A program made the position numbers and the translations under genes. The notes under the pieces were generated by a model. That model saw only the letters and a list, made by a program, of their open reading frames with translations. It ran no database searches and was not told where the DNA came from. From an uncultured delta proteobacterium (GTDB lineage Bacteria; Desulfobacterota; Desulfovibrionia; Desulfovibrionales; Desulfovibrionaceae), in assembly GCA_903835685.1 (NCBI GenBank), contig CAILNX010000054.1:164618-228617 (forward strand): a stretch of 64,000 nt of DNA. Reading direction: 5' to 3'. Position 1 is the stretch's first letter, and every line of letters begins with the position of its first letter. Below are positions 8,969 to 16,502 of this stretch, one piece after another.

Positions 8969-9798
8969 TGGGACTTTTCCTCGGGCCGGTCGCCTTCCAC
9001 GGCGCGGGTTTCCTGGCTCATGTCCCGGTTCAGGTCCAGACCCAGGAAATCGCCCTCGGCAGGCAGGACCATGGAAAATTCCCGGATGGCGGCCACGCTG
9101 GCGCTCAAGTCCTCCAGGGCCAGGTCCAGGACATGGCCCCCGGCCCGGCGGTCGGCCGTGAGAAAATGCCAATGATAGCCCGGGACGTTCAGGCCCCCGG
9201 CATAGGCCGGGCATTTGAGCCCCACCAGGGTGCCCTGCACGTCCTTGAACTCGAACACGGCCTGGGATTTCACCACCTCGGCCAGGGGAGGATAGGGCTT
9301 TTCCTGGCGGGGGACGCTGCGGGCCTTGAGAAAGGAGAACCGGCCGTCCACGCGCAGGGCGTAGAACAGGTTGGGGGAGGGCAGGGCTTGGTCCAGCCGC
9401 TGCTCCAGGTCCGCCAGGCTGGCCGCCCGGCCCAGCGCTGTCTGGCTGCCGGGATGGAAAAAGGTCACGCAGGCAAAGGGGGTCCGGGCCGTGTCCGGCA
9501 TGACCCTCACCGCGCCGCTCACCGGGACCTGATAGACCACCCCGTCCAGGACCACCATCTCCCCGTCCAGGGCCTCGAAGGTGCCCAGGCCGAAGTCTCC
9601 GTGCTGTTTCAGTTCCGCCAGGCTGACCTGGCCGTCGTATCCCCCGGACAACAGGGCGCTTAAGGTGGAGACCTGGAAGAGGCCCTGGGCCTGGGCCGGA
9701 GACTGGCCCAGAGCCAAGAGACCCAGGACGAGGAGACCCAGGAGGAAAGGGCGCAGGGCCGGGCAGGCCGAGAGGCGGGGCAAGGACAAGGTTCTCAC
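8965..9798 (-). CDS. Exported alpha-acetolactate decarboxylase
   Basis: Converts 2-acetolactate to acetoin. The mature part matches the AlsD/BudA family throughout: FQVSTLSALLSGGYDG, HGDFGLGTFEALDGE, FYALRVDGRF and the zinc site GYHWHFLTADRRAGGH, giving the three histidine ligands H209, H211 and H222. A GTG start at 9798 with GGAG five bases upstream gives 277 residues beginning with a positively charged, very hydrophobic signal sequence ending PAQAQG, so the protein should be periplasmic or secreted. An in-frame ATG at 9852 is less likely. Export is unusual because acetolactate is made in the cytoplasm, but the Brevibacillus enzyme is known to be secreted. I left the gene symbol empty because alsD and budA are both in use. 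Confidence 0.88.
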   Translation of the reverse strand: MRTLSLPRLSACPALRPFLLGLLVLGLLALGQSPAQAQGLFQVSTLSALLSGGYDGQVSLAELKQHGDFGLGTFEALDGEMVVLDGVVYQVPVSGAVRVMPDTARTPFACVTFFHPGSQTALGRAASLADLEQRLDQALPSPNLFYALRVDGRFSFLKARSVPRQEKPYPPLAEVVKSQAVFEFKDVQGTLVGLKCPAYAGGLNVPGYHWHFLTADRRAGGHVLDLALEDLSASVAAIREFSMVLPAEGDFLGLDLNRDMSQETRAVEGDRPEEKSQ

Positions 9799-9947
9799 AC
9801 GTTCTCCAGAAAAAAGCGGTCCATGAAGGGGCCGGAAAGCAGGTGGACCCATGGGCCGTCCGGGTTTTGGCGGCTTTGGTCCCTCCTGTCGAGGCCCTGG
9901 GATATGACCCGCTCCGGGGAGCAGGTCAAGCCCCGGGGGACAATGGG

Positions 9948-9980
9948 AAAAAAGCCTGCCGAATCAATGGCCGGGCAGGG
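9948..9980 (-). terminator. Probable terminator after the DsbA-like gene
   Basis: On the minus strand a 6-bp GC stem (CCTGCC with GGCAGG) and a 13-base loop are followed by CTTTTTT. It lies just past the stop at 10011 and before the acetolactate decarboxylase gene, suggesting that gene has its own promoter within 9800-9945. I could not pick out that promoter. Confidence 0.55.
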
Positions 9981-10010
9981 TGAAGGGGACATGGATCCAG
10001 GCCTGCCGGT

Positions 10011-10841
10011 TCAAGGGGAGGTGCGGGGCTGGCCGAGAAGGGCCAGGACCTGGAGGAAATCCTCCATCTCGGGCTGGCCGTTTAAGATGATCCCGCGCAG
10101 GAGATACACGGGCGAGGCCGTGAGCCCGAAGCGCCGGGCCTCGGCGCGGTCGGCGGCCAGGCGGTCGGCCGTGGCCTGGGAGTGCCGGTCGCGCTCCAAG
10201 GCCCCAGGCTCGGCCCCCAGGGACAGGGCCAGGGCCACCAGGGCCTCTTCCCGGGCCTTGGCCGGGGCCGGGTTGGTCACGGCCATGAATTCCTTCTGGC
10301 GGGCCAGGACCTGGTCGTGGAAGCGCCAGGCCAGGTCCGGGTTTTGCCGGGCCAGGGCCTCGAACAGGGCCGAGGCGGGCTGGGAAAGTTCCTCAAATCC
10401 CAGGGGCAGGTGCTTGACCAGGATGCGCACGTTTTTCGGCCGGGCTTGAAGCAGGTCGCGCAGGACCGGGGCGTTCTGGGCGTACACCGGGTTGAGCAGG
10501 TCGATGTAGGCCACCATGGTCACGGGCGCGTCAGTCCGGCCGCGCACGGGCATGCCCGGGAGCAGGACGGGCTGGCGCGGGGAGGCCATCTGTTCCTTCC
10601 AGCCCTGGACCTTGGCCTGGCGCTGCTTCTCCTCGAATCCGGCCTGGGACAGGTCAAAGACCGTGTCACCCCGGGCCGAGAGCGGGTCCAGGACCAGTTC
10701 CGGATGGGCGCGGAAGGCCTGGCGGACATCCTCGGGCGTGAGGGCAGGGGCTTTGGGGGCGCAGGCCCAGAGGGTCGAGAGGGTTACGAGGGTCAGAACG
10801 GCCGAACAGGATGCACGGCCCGAAAGGCTAAGGGGACGCAA
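10011..10841 (-). CDS. DsbA-like (thioredoxin-fold) lipoprotein lacking the CXXC active site
   Basis: A 276-residue protein whose fold matches DsbA/BdbD-type thioredoxins: an N-terminal helical region (TPEDVRQAFRAHPEL), then GRTDAPVTMVAYIDLL, VRILVKHLPLGFEE, and a retained cis-proline segment (GLTASPVYLLRG). Where CPYC is expected the sequence reads NPVYAQ, and the only cysteine in the mature protein is the lipobox Cys27 (LWAC). It therefore cannot be a disulfide oxidoreductase and may be a chaperone or binding protein. The TTG at 10841 is chosen because GGAGG lies six bases upstream and the result is a clean lipoprotein signal; it overlaps the end of the anti-sigma kinase gene by 14 bases. 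Confidence 0.8.
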   Translation of the reverse strand: MRPLSLSGRASCSAVLTLVTLSTLWACAPKAPALTPEDVRQAFRAHPELVLDPLSARGDTVFDLSQAGFEEKQRQAKVQGWKEQMASPRQPVLLPGMPVRGRTDAPVTMVAYIDLLNPVYAQNAPVLRDLLQARPKNVRILVKHLPLGFEELSQPASALFEALARQNPDLAWRFHDQVLARQKEFMAVTNPAPAKAREEALVALALSLGAEPGALERDRHSQATADRLAADRAEARRFGLTASPVYLLRGIILNGQPEMEDFLQVLALLGQPRTSP

Positions 10842-11247
10842 GGCGGGCCTCCAGGGAAAGAATATTGGACTGGTCTTCCCGACGGTAGGACACTTGGTCC
10901 ATGAAACGTTTGATGAAAAAAACGCCCAGGCCGCCCACGCCGCGCTCCTCAACGTCCTGGGAGAGGTCCGGGGCATGTGCCCTGGTGGGGTCAAAAGGCT
11001 GGCCCTGGTCGCGGATATCCAGGCGGAACATCCCTCCTTCGCTCCGGCATTCCACGCTCACCATGCCTGGCCCGGCCGGATAGGCATAGGAGGCCACATT
11101 GACCAGGGCCTCCTCGGCGGCCAGTTCCAGGCCGCTGAGCCGCTCAGGGGGAAAACCTCCGGCCCGGGCCTCATCCAGGATGAAGCCGATGAGCTCCGGC
11201 AGGCTGTCCAGGGTGGCCGGGCGGGAAAGCCGGACGGTTTGTGCCAC
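10828..11247 (-). CDS. RsbW/SpoIIAB-like serine kinase (anti-sigma factor, HATPase_c_2)
   Basis: A 139-residue GHKL ATPase of the anti-sigma type. The N box is EEALVNVASYAYP (Glu46, Asn50), the G1 box is DIRDQGQPFDP (Asp80, Gly82) and the G2 box is GVGGLGVFFIKRFMD. Such proteins bind a sigma factor or other partner and phosphorylate a STAS antagonist. The STAS gene is immediately upstream (10-base gap), forming a partner-switch pair. No sigma factor or PP2C phosphatase gene is adjacent, so the output may be elsewhere or may not be a sigma factor at all. Confidence 0.9.
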   Translation of the reverse strand: MAQTVRLSRPATLDSLPELIGFILDEARAGGFPPERLSGLELAAEEALVNVASYAYPAGPGMVSVECRSEGGMFRLDIRDQGQPFDPTRAHAPDLSQDVEERGVGGLGVFFIKRFMDQVSYRREDQSNILSLEARLASP

Positions 11248-11257
11248 GGGGGGGCCT

Positions 11258-11590
11258 CTAGAGCTTGGCGACGGCCTCGTTCACTGTGGGGTAGATCTCG
11301 AACATGGAGCCGAAGCCGGAGATGTCAAAGACCTCCTTGACCATGCCCGAGAGGCTGGCGAAGACGATCTGGCCGTTCACCGCCTTGATCTTCTTGGCCG
11401 TGGATAGGATGCTGCGCAGGCCCGCGCTGGAAATGTACTCCAGGCCGGCCAAGTCGGCCACGAACTTCCGGTCCCCGCCGGAGATATAGGGGTCGAATCC
11501 CTTCTCGAATTCAGGGGCGGTGACCGCGTCCATGCGTCCCTTGACGCTCATCACCACCACGCCCTGGTCCTTTTTCGCGCTCAACTCCAT
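11258..11590 (-). CDS. STAS-domain anti-sigma factor antagonist (RsbV/SpoIIAA-like)
   Basis: A 110-residue single STAS domain. It shows the family pattern GRMDAVTAPEFE, LAGLEYISSAGLRSIL with the likely phospho-acceptor serine at 54/55, and VFDISGFGSMFEIYPTV. In the partner-switch mechanism, unphosphorylated STAS protein sequesters the kinase encoded just downstream (10828-11247). The residue before the serines is Ile rather than the common Asp, which is also seen in other relatives. A GGAG-type ribosome-binding site precedes the ATG. Confidence 0.92.
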   Translation of the reverse strand: MELSAKKDQGVVVMSVKGRMDAVTAPEFEKGFDPYISGGDRKFVADLAGLEYISSAGLRSILSTAKKIKAVNGQIVFASLSGMVKEVFDISGFGSMFEIYPTVNEAVAKL

Positions 11591-11709
11591 GGGTATCCTC
11601 CTTGGATAGGCCCGAGGGCCTGGAAAATCAGCTTCACGAGCATGGCTCCCCTATGCCCTGTCCCCGGGGAAAAATAAAGCCTCGTCAGGGGTTAAAACCA
11701 GGGGCCGGG

Positions 11710-12126
11710 TCATTTTTTCAGCCCGGCAAAGGCCGGATAGGGCACATCGTCAGTCGGGTCGTAAACCCCTTCATAATATTCGATGACCTGGAGCGGCTCA
11801 AGGGCCTCGAAGCGGTGGGCCAGGCCAGGGCGCACCGTGACCTTCATGCCGGGCTCCAGAGGGGTCTCACGGGTTTGGCCGGTCTGGGGGTCAGCGGTGC
11901 GCAGCAGGCCTTTTCCGGCGATGATGTAGAAATGCTCGGTCTTGATCCGGTGCACATGGCCGCCCCGGAACCGTCCCTCCCCGGGCAGCAGGGAGAAATA
12001 GGCCAAGTGGTCCAGGCGCTGGCCGTCCTCGATGAGGGCCAGTTCGCCCCTCTCCTGGATGAGCCGTTTCTGGCGGGCAAAGGCCTCGGTCTCGGGCAGG
12101 CGGGAAAGGAGGAGTCTTTCGTCCAT
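11710..12126 (-). CDS. Small cupin-domain protein
   Basis: A 138-residue protein starting at the ATG 12126, with GGAAGG upstream. It has a single cupin fold: GGHVHRIKTEHFYIIAGKGLLRT (two His and a Glu as possible metal ligands), then EPGMKVTVRPGLAHRFEAL and IEYYEGVYDP. The general look is like sugar-nucleotide isomerase/epimerase-type or mannose-6-phosphate isomerase-type cupins, but no specific enzyme signature is decisive. It is followed at 119 bp by the STAS gene on the same strand and is divergent from the metallopeptidase gene. Function is unassigned. Confidence 0.8.
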   Translation of the reverse strand: MDERLLLSRLPETEAFARQKRLIQERGELALIEDGQRLDHLAYFSLLPGEGRFRGGHVHRIKTEHFYIIAGKGLLRTADPQTGQTRETPLEPGMKVTVRPGLAHRFEALEPLQVIEYYEGVYDPTDDVPYPAFAGLKK

Positions 12127-12225
12127 GGGCCTTCCTTGGGGTTCCTGTGCGGTTGGCCCATCATAGGGCTTGGAGTCCGGGAGAATCAAGGGTAAAAGCG
12201 GAACGGCGGAAAGGAGGGTGGGGTC

Positions 12226-13014
12226 TTGGAGCTTCCCGAGTACACGATCCGGCCCAGCGCACGGGCCACCCGGGTGGTTTTGTCCATCCGGCCGCGCCAG
12301 GGCTTGGAAGTCGTGGTTCCCATGGGCTACGACCCCTCCCGGGTCCCGGACATCGTGCGTCGCCGTCTGTCCTGGGTGCGCAAACACCTGTCCCGTCTGG
12401 CCGACTCTCCTGCCGACGCGCCGGAGGCGGGCTCCCTGCCCGATATCCTGCATTTCCAGGCCGCTGGCGTGGCCTACCCCCTGGCCTATGTGGCAAAGCC
12501 CACCCGGGGCGTGCGCCTGGTGGAGAACGCCGGGCGGGTCCTGCTGGCCGGAAAGGTCGAGGACCTAGCGGCCTGTCACGCAACCCTGCGCGGATTCGTG
12601 CGCCGCAAGGCTGCGGCCGTGCTCCCCGGGATGCTGGCCGATCTGGCCGGGCGCACGAATCTTTCCTACGAGGCGGCCCGGGTGCGCATGCAGCGTTCGC
12701 GGTGGGGGAGCTGCTCGGCCGCAAACGTCATCAACTTAAACGCCAAGCTCCTGTTCCTCCCGGCCCATCTGGCCGAGCACGTCCTGCTGCACGAGCTTTG
12801 CCACACCCGGCACCACCATCACCGGGCCACGTTCTGGAAGCTGGTGGAGCGCTTTTCCCCGGACTGGCGGGACATGGAGCGGGAGCTCCGGCAGGCCTGG
12901 CGGCATGTGCCCGGCTGGGTGGATGGGGACTGTCTCTCGCAGCAGGACGAGCGCGGCTCCTTGTGTGGCCCTGGTGACTCAAGAACGGGCCAGAAAAATA
13001 ATAAAAATAAATAG
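12226..13014 (+). CDS. YgjP-type (DUF45, M48-like) zinc metallopeptidase
   Basis: A 262-residue protein of the YgjP/WLM-related gluzincin family. The family core is MQRSRWGSCSAANVINLN, then LPAHLAEHVLLHELCHTRHHHH with the zinc motif HELCH at residues 189-193 and a third ligand in the following His cluster, then FWKLVERFSPDW. The start is a TTG with a strong AAGGAGG eight bases upstream. The last dozen residues (GQKNNKNK) come from an AT-rich run that differs sharply from the GC-rich gene body and look like a recent extension past an original stop. Cellular role is unknown; relatives are thought to be cytoplasmic. Confidence 0.86.
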   Translation: MELPEYTIRPSARATRVVLSIRPRQGLEVVVPMGYDPSRVPDIVRRRLSWVRKHLSRLADSPADAPEAGSLPDILHFQAAGVAYPLAYVAKPTRGVRLVENAGRVLLAGKVEDLAACHATLRGFVRRKAAAVLPGMLADLAGRTNLSYEAARVRMQRSRWGSCSAANVINLNAKLLFLPAHLAEHVLLHELCHTRHHHHRATFWKLVERFSPDWRDMERELRQAWRHVPGWVDGDCLSQQDERGSLCGPGDSRTGQKNNKNK

Positions 13015-13046
13015 TTATGCCTGTTGTGGGTTCGAGCTGAGCCGGT

Positions 13047-13964
13047 TCAACTCCCCGAGGCTTCAGCAACTTCGATTCCCCCGGCAAACTGGCGGCCCAA
13101 CTCCTCCTCCACAGTACTCGGCGCGTAGCCCAGGGCGCGGGCCTTGCCGCTGTCCAGGGACACGTCCCGGGCTCGGGGCGCGGGCATGGGCACGTCGCTG
13201 CGCAGGCAGGGACTTAAGGCCATGTCTGGCCGCCCCAGGACCCGGCGCAATATTTCTCCGAAGGCGTAGCGGGACAGCCGCTCGGTCCCGCCCAGGTGCA
13301 GCAGGCCGCAGGCCCCCTGTTCCATAATCAGTGTCAGGGCCAGGGCCAGGCCCCGGGCCCCGTCCGCACCGCTCACCGGGGTCCGCCACTCGTCCGTGAA
13401 GAGTTTCAGTTCCCGGCCCTCGGCCACGGCCTTCAGCATGAAATTCAGGAAGGAGGGGTTCACCGGGCCGCTCGGGCCGTACATGAGGGGCATCCGGCAC
13501 ACGGCTGCCCCGGGGTGGCGGGCCAGAACCTCGGCCTCAGCCAGGGCCTTGTGCTCCCCGTACAGGCTGATGGGGTTGGGTGGGTCAGCCTCCTGGTACG
13601 GGGCCGCTTCACCGTCAAAGACCAGGTCCGTGGAGGTGAAGACCAAGGGCAGGCCTTGGTCTGCGCAGAGCTGGGCCAGAAAGGCCGTGGCATCCAGGTT
13701 CACGGCCCGGGAAAGCTCGGGGCGTTTCTGGCATTCATTGGGATTGGATAGGGCCGCCGCATGGATGACCGCCTGGGGTTCAAATTCGCGGAAAAAGGCT
13801 CGCACTTGGGACTGGTCGGCCAGGTCCAGCCGGACGCACCGAGCCTGGCCCTCAGGTGGGGTATTGGTCAGGCAGGTCCCAATGATTTCATACTGATGGG
13901 CGAAGAGATTCAGGAAGTTGAAGCCCAAAAAACCGCTGGCCCCGGTGAACAGAAGTCTGGTCAT
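13047..13964 (-). CDS. NAD(P)-dependent sugar-nucleotide reductase, RmlD-like SDR
   Basis: An extended short-chain dehydrogenase of 305 residues. The nucleotide-binding loop is TGASGFLGFNF (7-17). The VIHAAALSNPNECQ, FTSTDLVFDG and catalytic YGEHK (Tyr135, Lys139) motifs are typical of dTDP-4-dehydrorhamnose reductases (RmlD) and close relatives. No other dTDP-rhamnose genes adjoin it, so the substrate is uncertain and it could be a more general dTDP/UDP-sugar reductase or epimerase. It converges on the metallopeptidase gene with 32 bp between stops. Confidence 0.85.
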   Translation of the reverse strand: MTRLLFTGASGFLGFNFLNLFAHQYEIIGTCLTNTPPEGQARCVRLDLADQSQVRAFFREFEPQAVIHAAALSNPNECQKRPELSRAVNLDATAFLAQLCADQGLPLVFTSTDLVFDGEAAPYQEADPPNPISLYGEHKALAEAEVLARHPGAAVCRMPLMYGPSGPVNPSFLNFMLKAVAEGRELKLFTDEWRTPVSGADGARGLALALTLIMEQGACGLLHLGGTERLSRYAFGEILRRVLGRPDMALSPCLRSDVPMPAPRARDVSLDSGKARALGYAPSTVEEELGRQFAGGIEVAEASGS

Positions 13965-14062
13965 GGCGAAAGGGTCCCTCCTGGAAAGCGCCCTGGACTG
14001 GTATCGCGCCCGGGGGACTCAGGCAAGGGCTGGCGGCCCTGGTCCGTGGGCGAAAAAAGTGC

Positions 14063-14089
14063 TTGCCAACCTCGGGTCCGATGTATATA
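14063..14089 (+). promoter_or_regulatory. Probable promoter of tRNA-Val
   Basis: TTGCCA at 14063-14068 and TATATA at 14084-14089 with 15 bases between, placing the start of transcription a few bases before the tRNA at 14102. The same GCTTGCCA plus 15 plus TATA arrangement precedes rpmB. Confidence 0.6.
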
Positions 14090-14101
14090 TCCCATTCCCC
14101 T

Positions 14102-14177
<76 letters not shown>

Positions 14178-14188
14178 CCGGCCCGCAC

Positions 14189-14218
14189 GCGGCCCCCTCC
14201 CAGGGGGCCGCTTTTTTT
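14189..14218 (+). terminator. Terminator of the tRNA-Val transcript
   Basis: A perfect 10-bp stem, GCGGCCCCCT (14189-14198) with AGGGGGCCGC (14202-14211), three-base loop, followed by seven T. It starts 11 bases after the tRNA CCA end. Confidence 0.95.
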
Positions 14219-14322
14219 GTTCCGGCTGAAGGCCCTTCCAAAAGAAGCCCCTTTGCCCTATGCTTTTAGGTCATTGCGCCACCACACAAACGGCCCATGG
14301 GCCACGCACGCGAGGAGCAGTC

Positions 14323-15513
14323 ATGCGCGTTTTGTCCAAGCAGGTGACCGGATATATGGAAAAATCCTCCTGGATTCGGCGGATGTTCGAGGCCGGGATG
14401 GAGCTCAAGAAGAAATACGGGGCCGAGGCCGTGTGCGATTTTTCCCTGGGCAACCCGGACCTGCCCCCGCCCCCGGAAGTGGGTGTGGCCCTGCGCGAGA
14501 TCGCCGAGGAGGTCTGCCGCCCCTTTGGCCTGGGGTACATGCCCAATTTCGGCTACCCCTTTGTGCGTGAGAGCCTGGCCGGGGAGATATCCAAGGAGCA
14601 GGGCGTGCCCATCACGGCCCAGGACTTGGTCATCACCTGCGGCGCGGCCGGGGCCATCAACACCGTGTACCGGGCCGTGCTGGAGCCGGGCGACGAGGTG
14701 GTCTGCCCCGCGCCCTATTTCGTGGAATACGGGTTCTACGCCGAGAACCACGGGGGCAGCTTGCGGCCCGTGCCCACCAACCCCACGGATTTCAGCCTGG
14801 ACCTTTCGGCCATGGACGCGGCCATCACGGACAAGACCCGGGTGGTGCTCATCAATTCGCCCAACAACCCCACGGGCCGGGTCTACACCCTGGCGGAACT
14901 GAAAGGTCTGACGGACATCCTCCTGCGCCATAATAAGGGCCGGGAGCGCCCCATCTTCCTCATCGCGGACGAGCCCTACCGTTTCCTGGCCTATGACGGG
15001 GCGGTCGTTCCCTCCCTGCTGCCCCTGTATCCCTACACGGTGGTGGTCAGCTCCTTTTCCAAGAATCTGTCCCTGGCCGGTGCCCGAGTGGGCTACGCCC
15101 TCATCAATCCGGACATGCCGGAAAAGACCCAGATGCATGACGGCATTGTCCTGGCCAACCGCATCCTGGGATTCGTCAACGCCCCGGCCCTGGCCCAGCT
15201 CCTGGTGCACAAGGCCGCCGGCAGCCAGGTGGACGTGGGCCGCTACCAGGGCCGCCGGGACGCCATGGCCAAGGTCCTCACCGAGACGGGCTACACTTTC
15301 GCCAAGCCGTCCGGGGCCTTCTACTTCTTCCCCCAGGCCCCGGGCGGGGACGACGTGCGCTTCGTGAACCTGCTCCTGGAGGAAAAAATCCTGGGTGTGC
15401 CCGGATCGGGATTCGGTGCGCCGGGCTATTTCCGCTTGGCCTTTTGCGTGGCCCAGGAAGTCATCAACCGCTCCCGGGAGGGCTTTGCCCGGGCCATGGC
15501 CAAGGTCAGCTAG
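14323..15513 (+). CDS. Class I/II pyridoxal-phosphate aminotransferase
   Basis: A 396-residue fold-type I aminotransferase. Seen motifs are SLGNPDLPPPPEV near the N-terminus, CGAAGAINTVYRAVLEPGDEV, NSPNNPTGRVY (substrate and cofactor binding), ADEPYRFLAYDG, and the PLP lysine Lys247 in SSFSKNLSLAGARVGY. It is nearest in style to aspartate/aromatic aminotransferases of the AspC-like Ib group, but donor and acceptor cannot be fixed. The ATG at 14323 has GAGGAG five bases upstream; an earlier in-frame ATG at 14260 lacks one. ispE follows after 14 bases, so these probably share a transcript. Confidence 0.92.
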   Translation: MRVLSKQVTGYMEKSSWIRRMFEAGMELKKKYGAEAVCDFSLGNPDLPPPPEVGVALREIAEEVCRPFGLGYMPNFGYPFVRESLAGEISKEQGVPITAQDLVITCGAAGAINTVYRAVLEPGDEVVCPAPYFVEYGFYAENHGGSLRPVPTNPTDFSLDLSAMDAAITDKTRVVLINSPNNPTGRVYTLAELKGLTDILLRHNKGRERPIFLIADEPYRFLAYDGAVVPSLLPLYPYTVVVSSFSKNLSLAGARVGYALINPDMPEKTQMHDGIVLANRILGFVNAPALAQLLVHKAAGSQVDVGRYQGRRDAMAKVLTETGYTFAKPSGAFYFFPQAPGGDDVRFVNLLLEEKILGVPGSGFGAPGYFRLAFCVAQEVINRSREGFARAMAKVS

Positions 15514-15527
15514 GGTTGGACTGCGCA

Positions 15528-16391
15528 ATGATCACCGCCTGCTGCTCGCTGACCGCCCCGGCCAAGGTCAATCTCTACCTGGACATCCTGGGGGTCCTGC
15601 CGGGCGGCTACCACGAGCTGAACACCCTGTTCCATCCCCTGACCGCCCCGGCCGACACCCTGGAGATTTCGCCTGGTCCAGCCGGGCAGGGCTGTTTGGT
15701 GGACTCGGGCCTGCCGGGCCTGGACGGGCCGGACAACCTCATCGTCAAGGCCTGGCGGCGGTTCGGCGAAGCCACGGGTTTTCTGCCGGACCTCTCGGTG
15801 AAGCTCACCAAGCACATCCCCATGGGCGCGGGCCTGGGTGGGGGCAGTTCCGATGCGGCGGCCATGCTCACCTATCTGAACAGTCAGGCCGGGGAAAGCG
15901 CCCTGGCCCCGGACAGGCTGTCCGAACTGGCTGCGGGCATCGGCGCGGACACCCCGTTTTTTCTCCTGGGAGTTCCGGCCTGGGCCGGGGGCATCGGTGA
16001 GAAACTGACCCCGGCCCAGGTGGACCTTACGGGGGTCAGCCTGGTCCTGATCTGCCCTCGGGCGCACGTGTCCACGCCCTGGGCCTACAAGGAATGGGAC
16101 CGCTGTTTTTCGGCCCCGGATAGCTTCTTGACAAGCCCTGGTGCCGCTGCTATGGGGACTCTCTTTCTTGAACGGCTGACCTTGTACAACGCCTTTGAGC
16201 GGGTGGTTTTTGACCGCTGGCCTGGTCTGCGGACGATCAAGGAAAAGCTCATTGCCTTGGGCGCCTGCGGAGCCGCCATGAGCGGCAGCGGGGCCAGTGT
16301 TTTTGGCCTTTTCAGGGATCGGGCCAGGGCGGTCATGGCCGCGCATTCCTTTGCGGCTGCGTCTATCCCGGCATATGTGAATCATTTCTGA
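15528..16391 (+). CDS. ispE: 4-diphosphocytidyl-2-C-methyl-D-erythritol kinase
   Basis: GHMP kinase of the MEP isoprenoid pathway; it phosphorylates CDP-methylerythritol with ATP. The 287-residue product has APAKVNLYLDILGVLPGGYHEL at the N-terminus, the GHMP ATP loop PMGAGLGGGSSDAAA near residues 98-112, GADTPFFLLG, and the C-terminal glycine loop MSGSGASVFG. The ATG at 15528 is the first residue before the conserved core; a TTG at 15516, four codons earlier, is also possible. The gene ends three bases before tRNA-Gln, and the order ispE-tRNA-Gln-prs-rplY-pth recurs in related bacteria. Confidence 0.96.
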   Translation: MITACCSLTAPAKVNLYLDILGVLPGGYHELNTLFHPLTAPADTLEISPGPAGQGCLVDSGLPGLDGPDNLIVKAWRRFGEATGFLPDLSVKLTKHIPMGAGLGGGSSDAAAMLTYLNSQAGESALAPDRLSELAAGIGADTPFFLLGVPAWAGGIGEKLTPAQVDLTGVSLVLICPRAHVSTPWAYKEWDRCFSAPDSFLTSPGAAAMGTLFLERLTLYNAFERVVFDRWPGLRTIKEKLIALGACGAAMSGSGASVFGLFRDRARAVMAAHSFAAASIPAYVNHF

Positions 16392-16394
16392 TGT

Positions 16395-16470
16395 TGGGGT
16401 GTCGCCAAGTTGGTAAGGCAACGGGTTTTGGTCCCGTTATTCGAGGGTTCGAGTCCTTCCACCCCAGCCA
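16395..16470 (+). tRNA. tRNA-Gln (anticodon TTG)
   Basis: A 76-nt tRNA with acceptor stem TGGGGTG/CACCCCA, anticodon stem ACGGG/CCCGT around loop TTTTGGT (anticodon TTG, reading CAA and CAG), a T arm GGGTTCGAGTCC and an encoded CCA at 16468-16470. It lies only three bases after the ispE stop and 32 bases before prs, so it must be processed from a messenger that carries both flanking genes unless it has an internal promoter within ispE. Confidence 0.96.
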
Positions 16471-16502
16471 TTTTTCATGCTTTTGCGACACGAGGTACAT
16501 CT

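Noticed and set aside
13016..13050. A tRNA fragment suggested by GGTTCGAGC and GGTTCAACTCC
   Set aside because: No acceptor or anticodon stem can be formed around them; part of the sequence is the 3' end of the RmlD-like gene.
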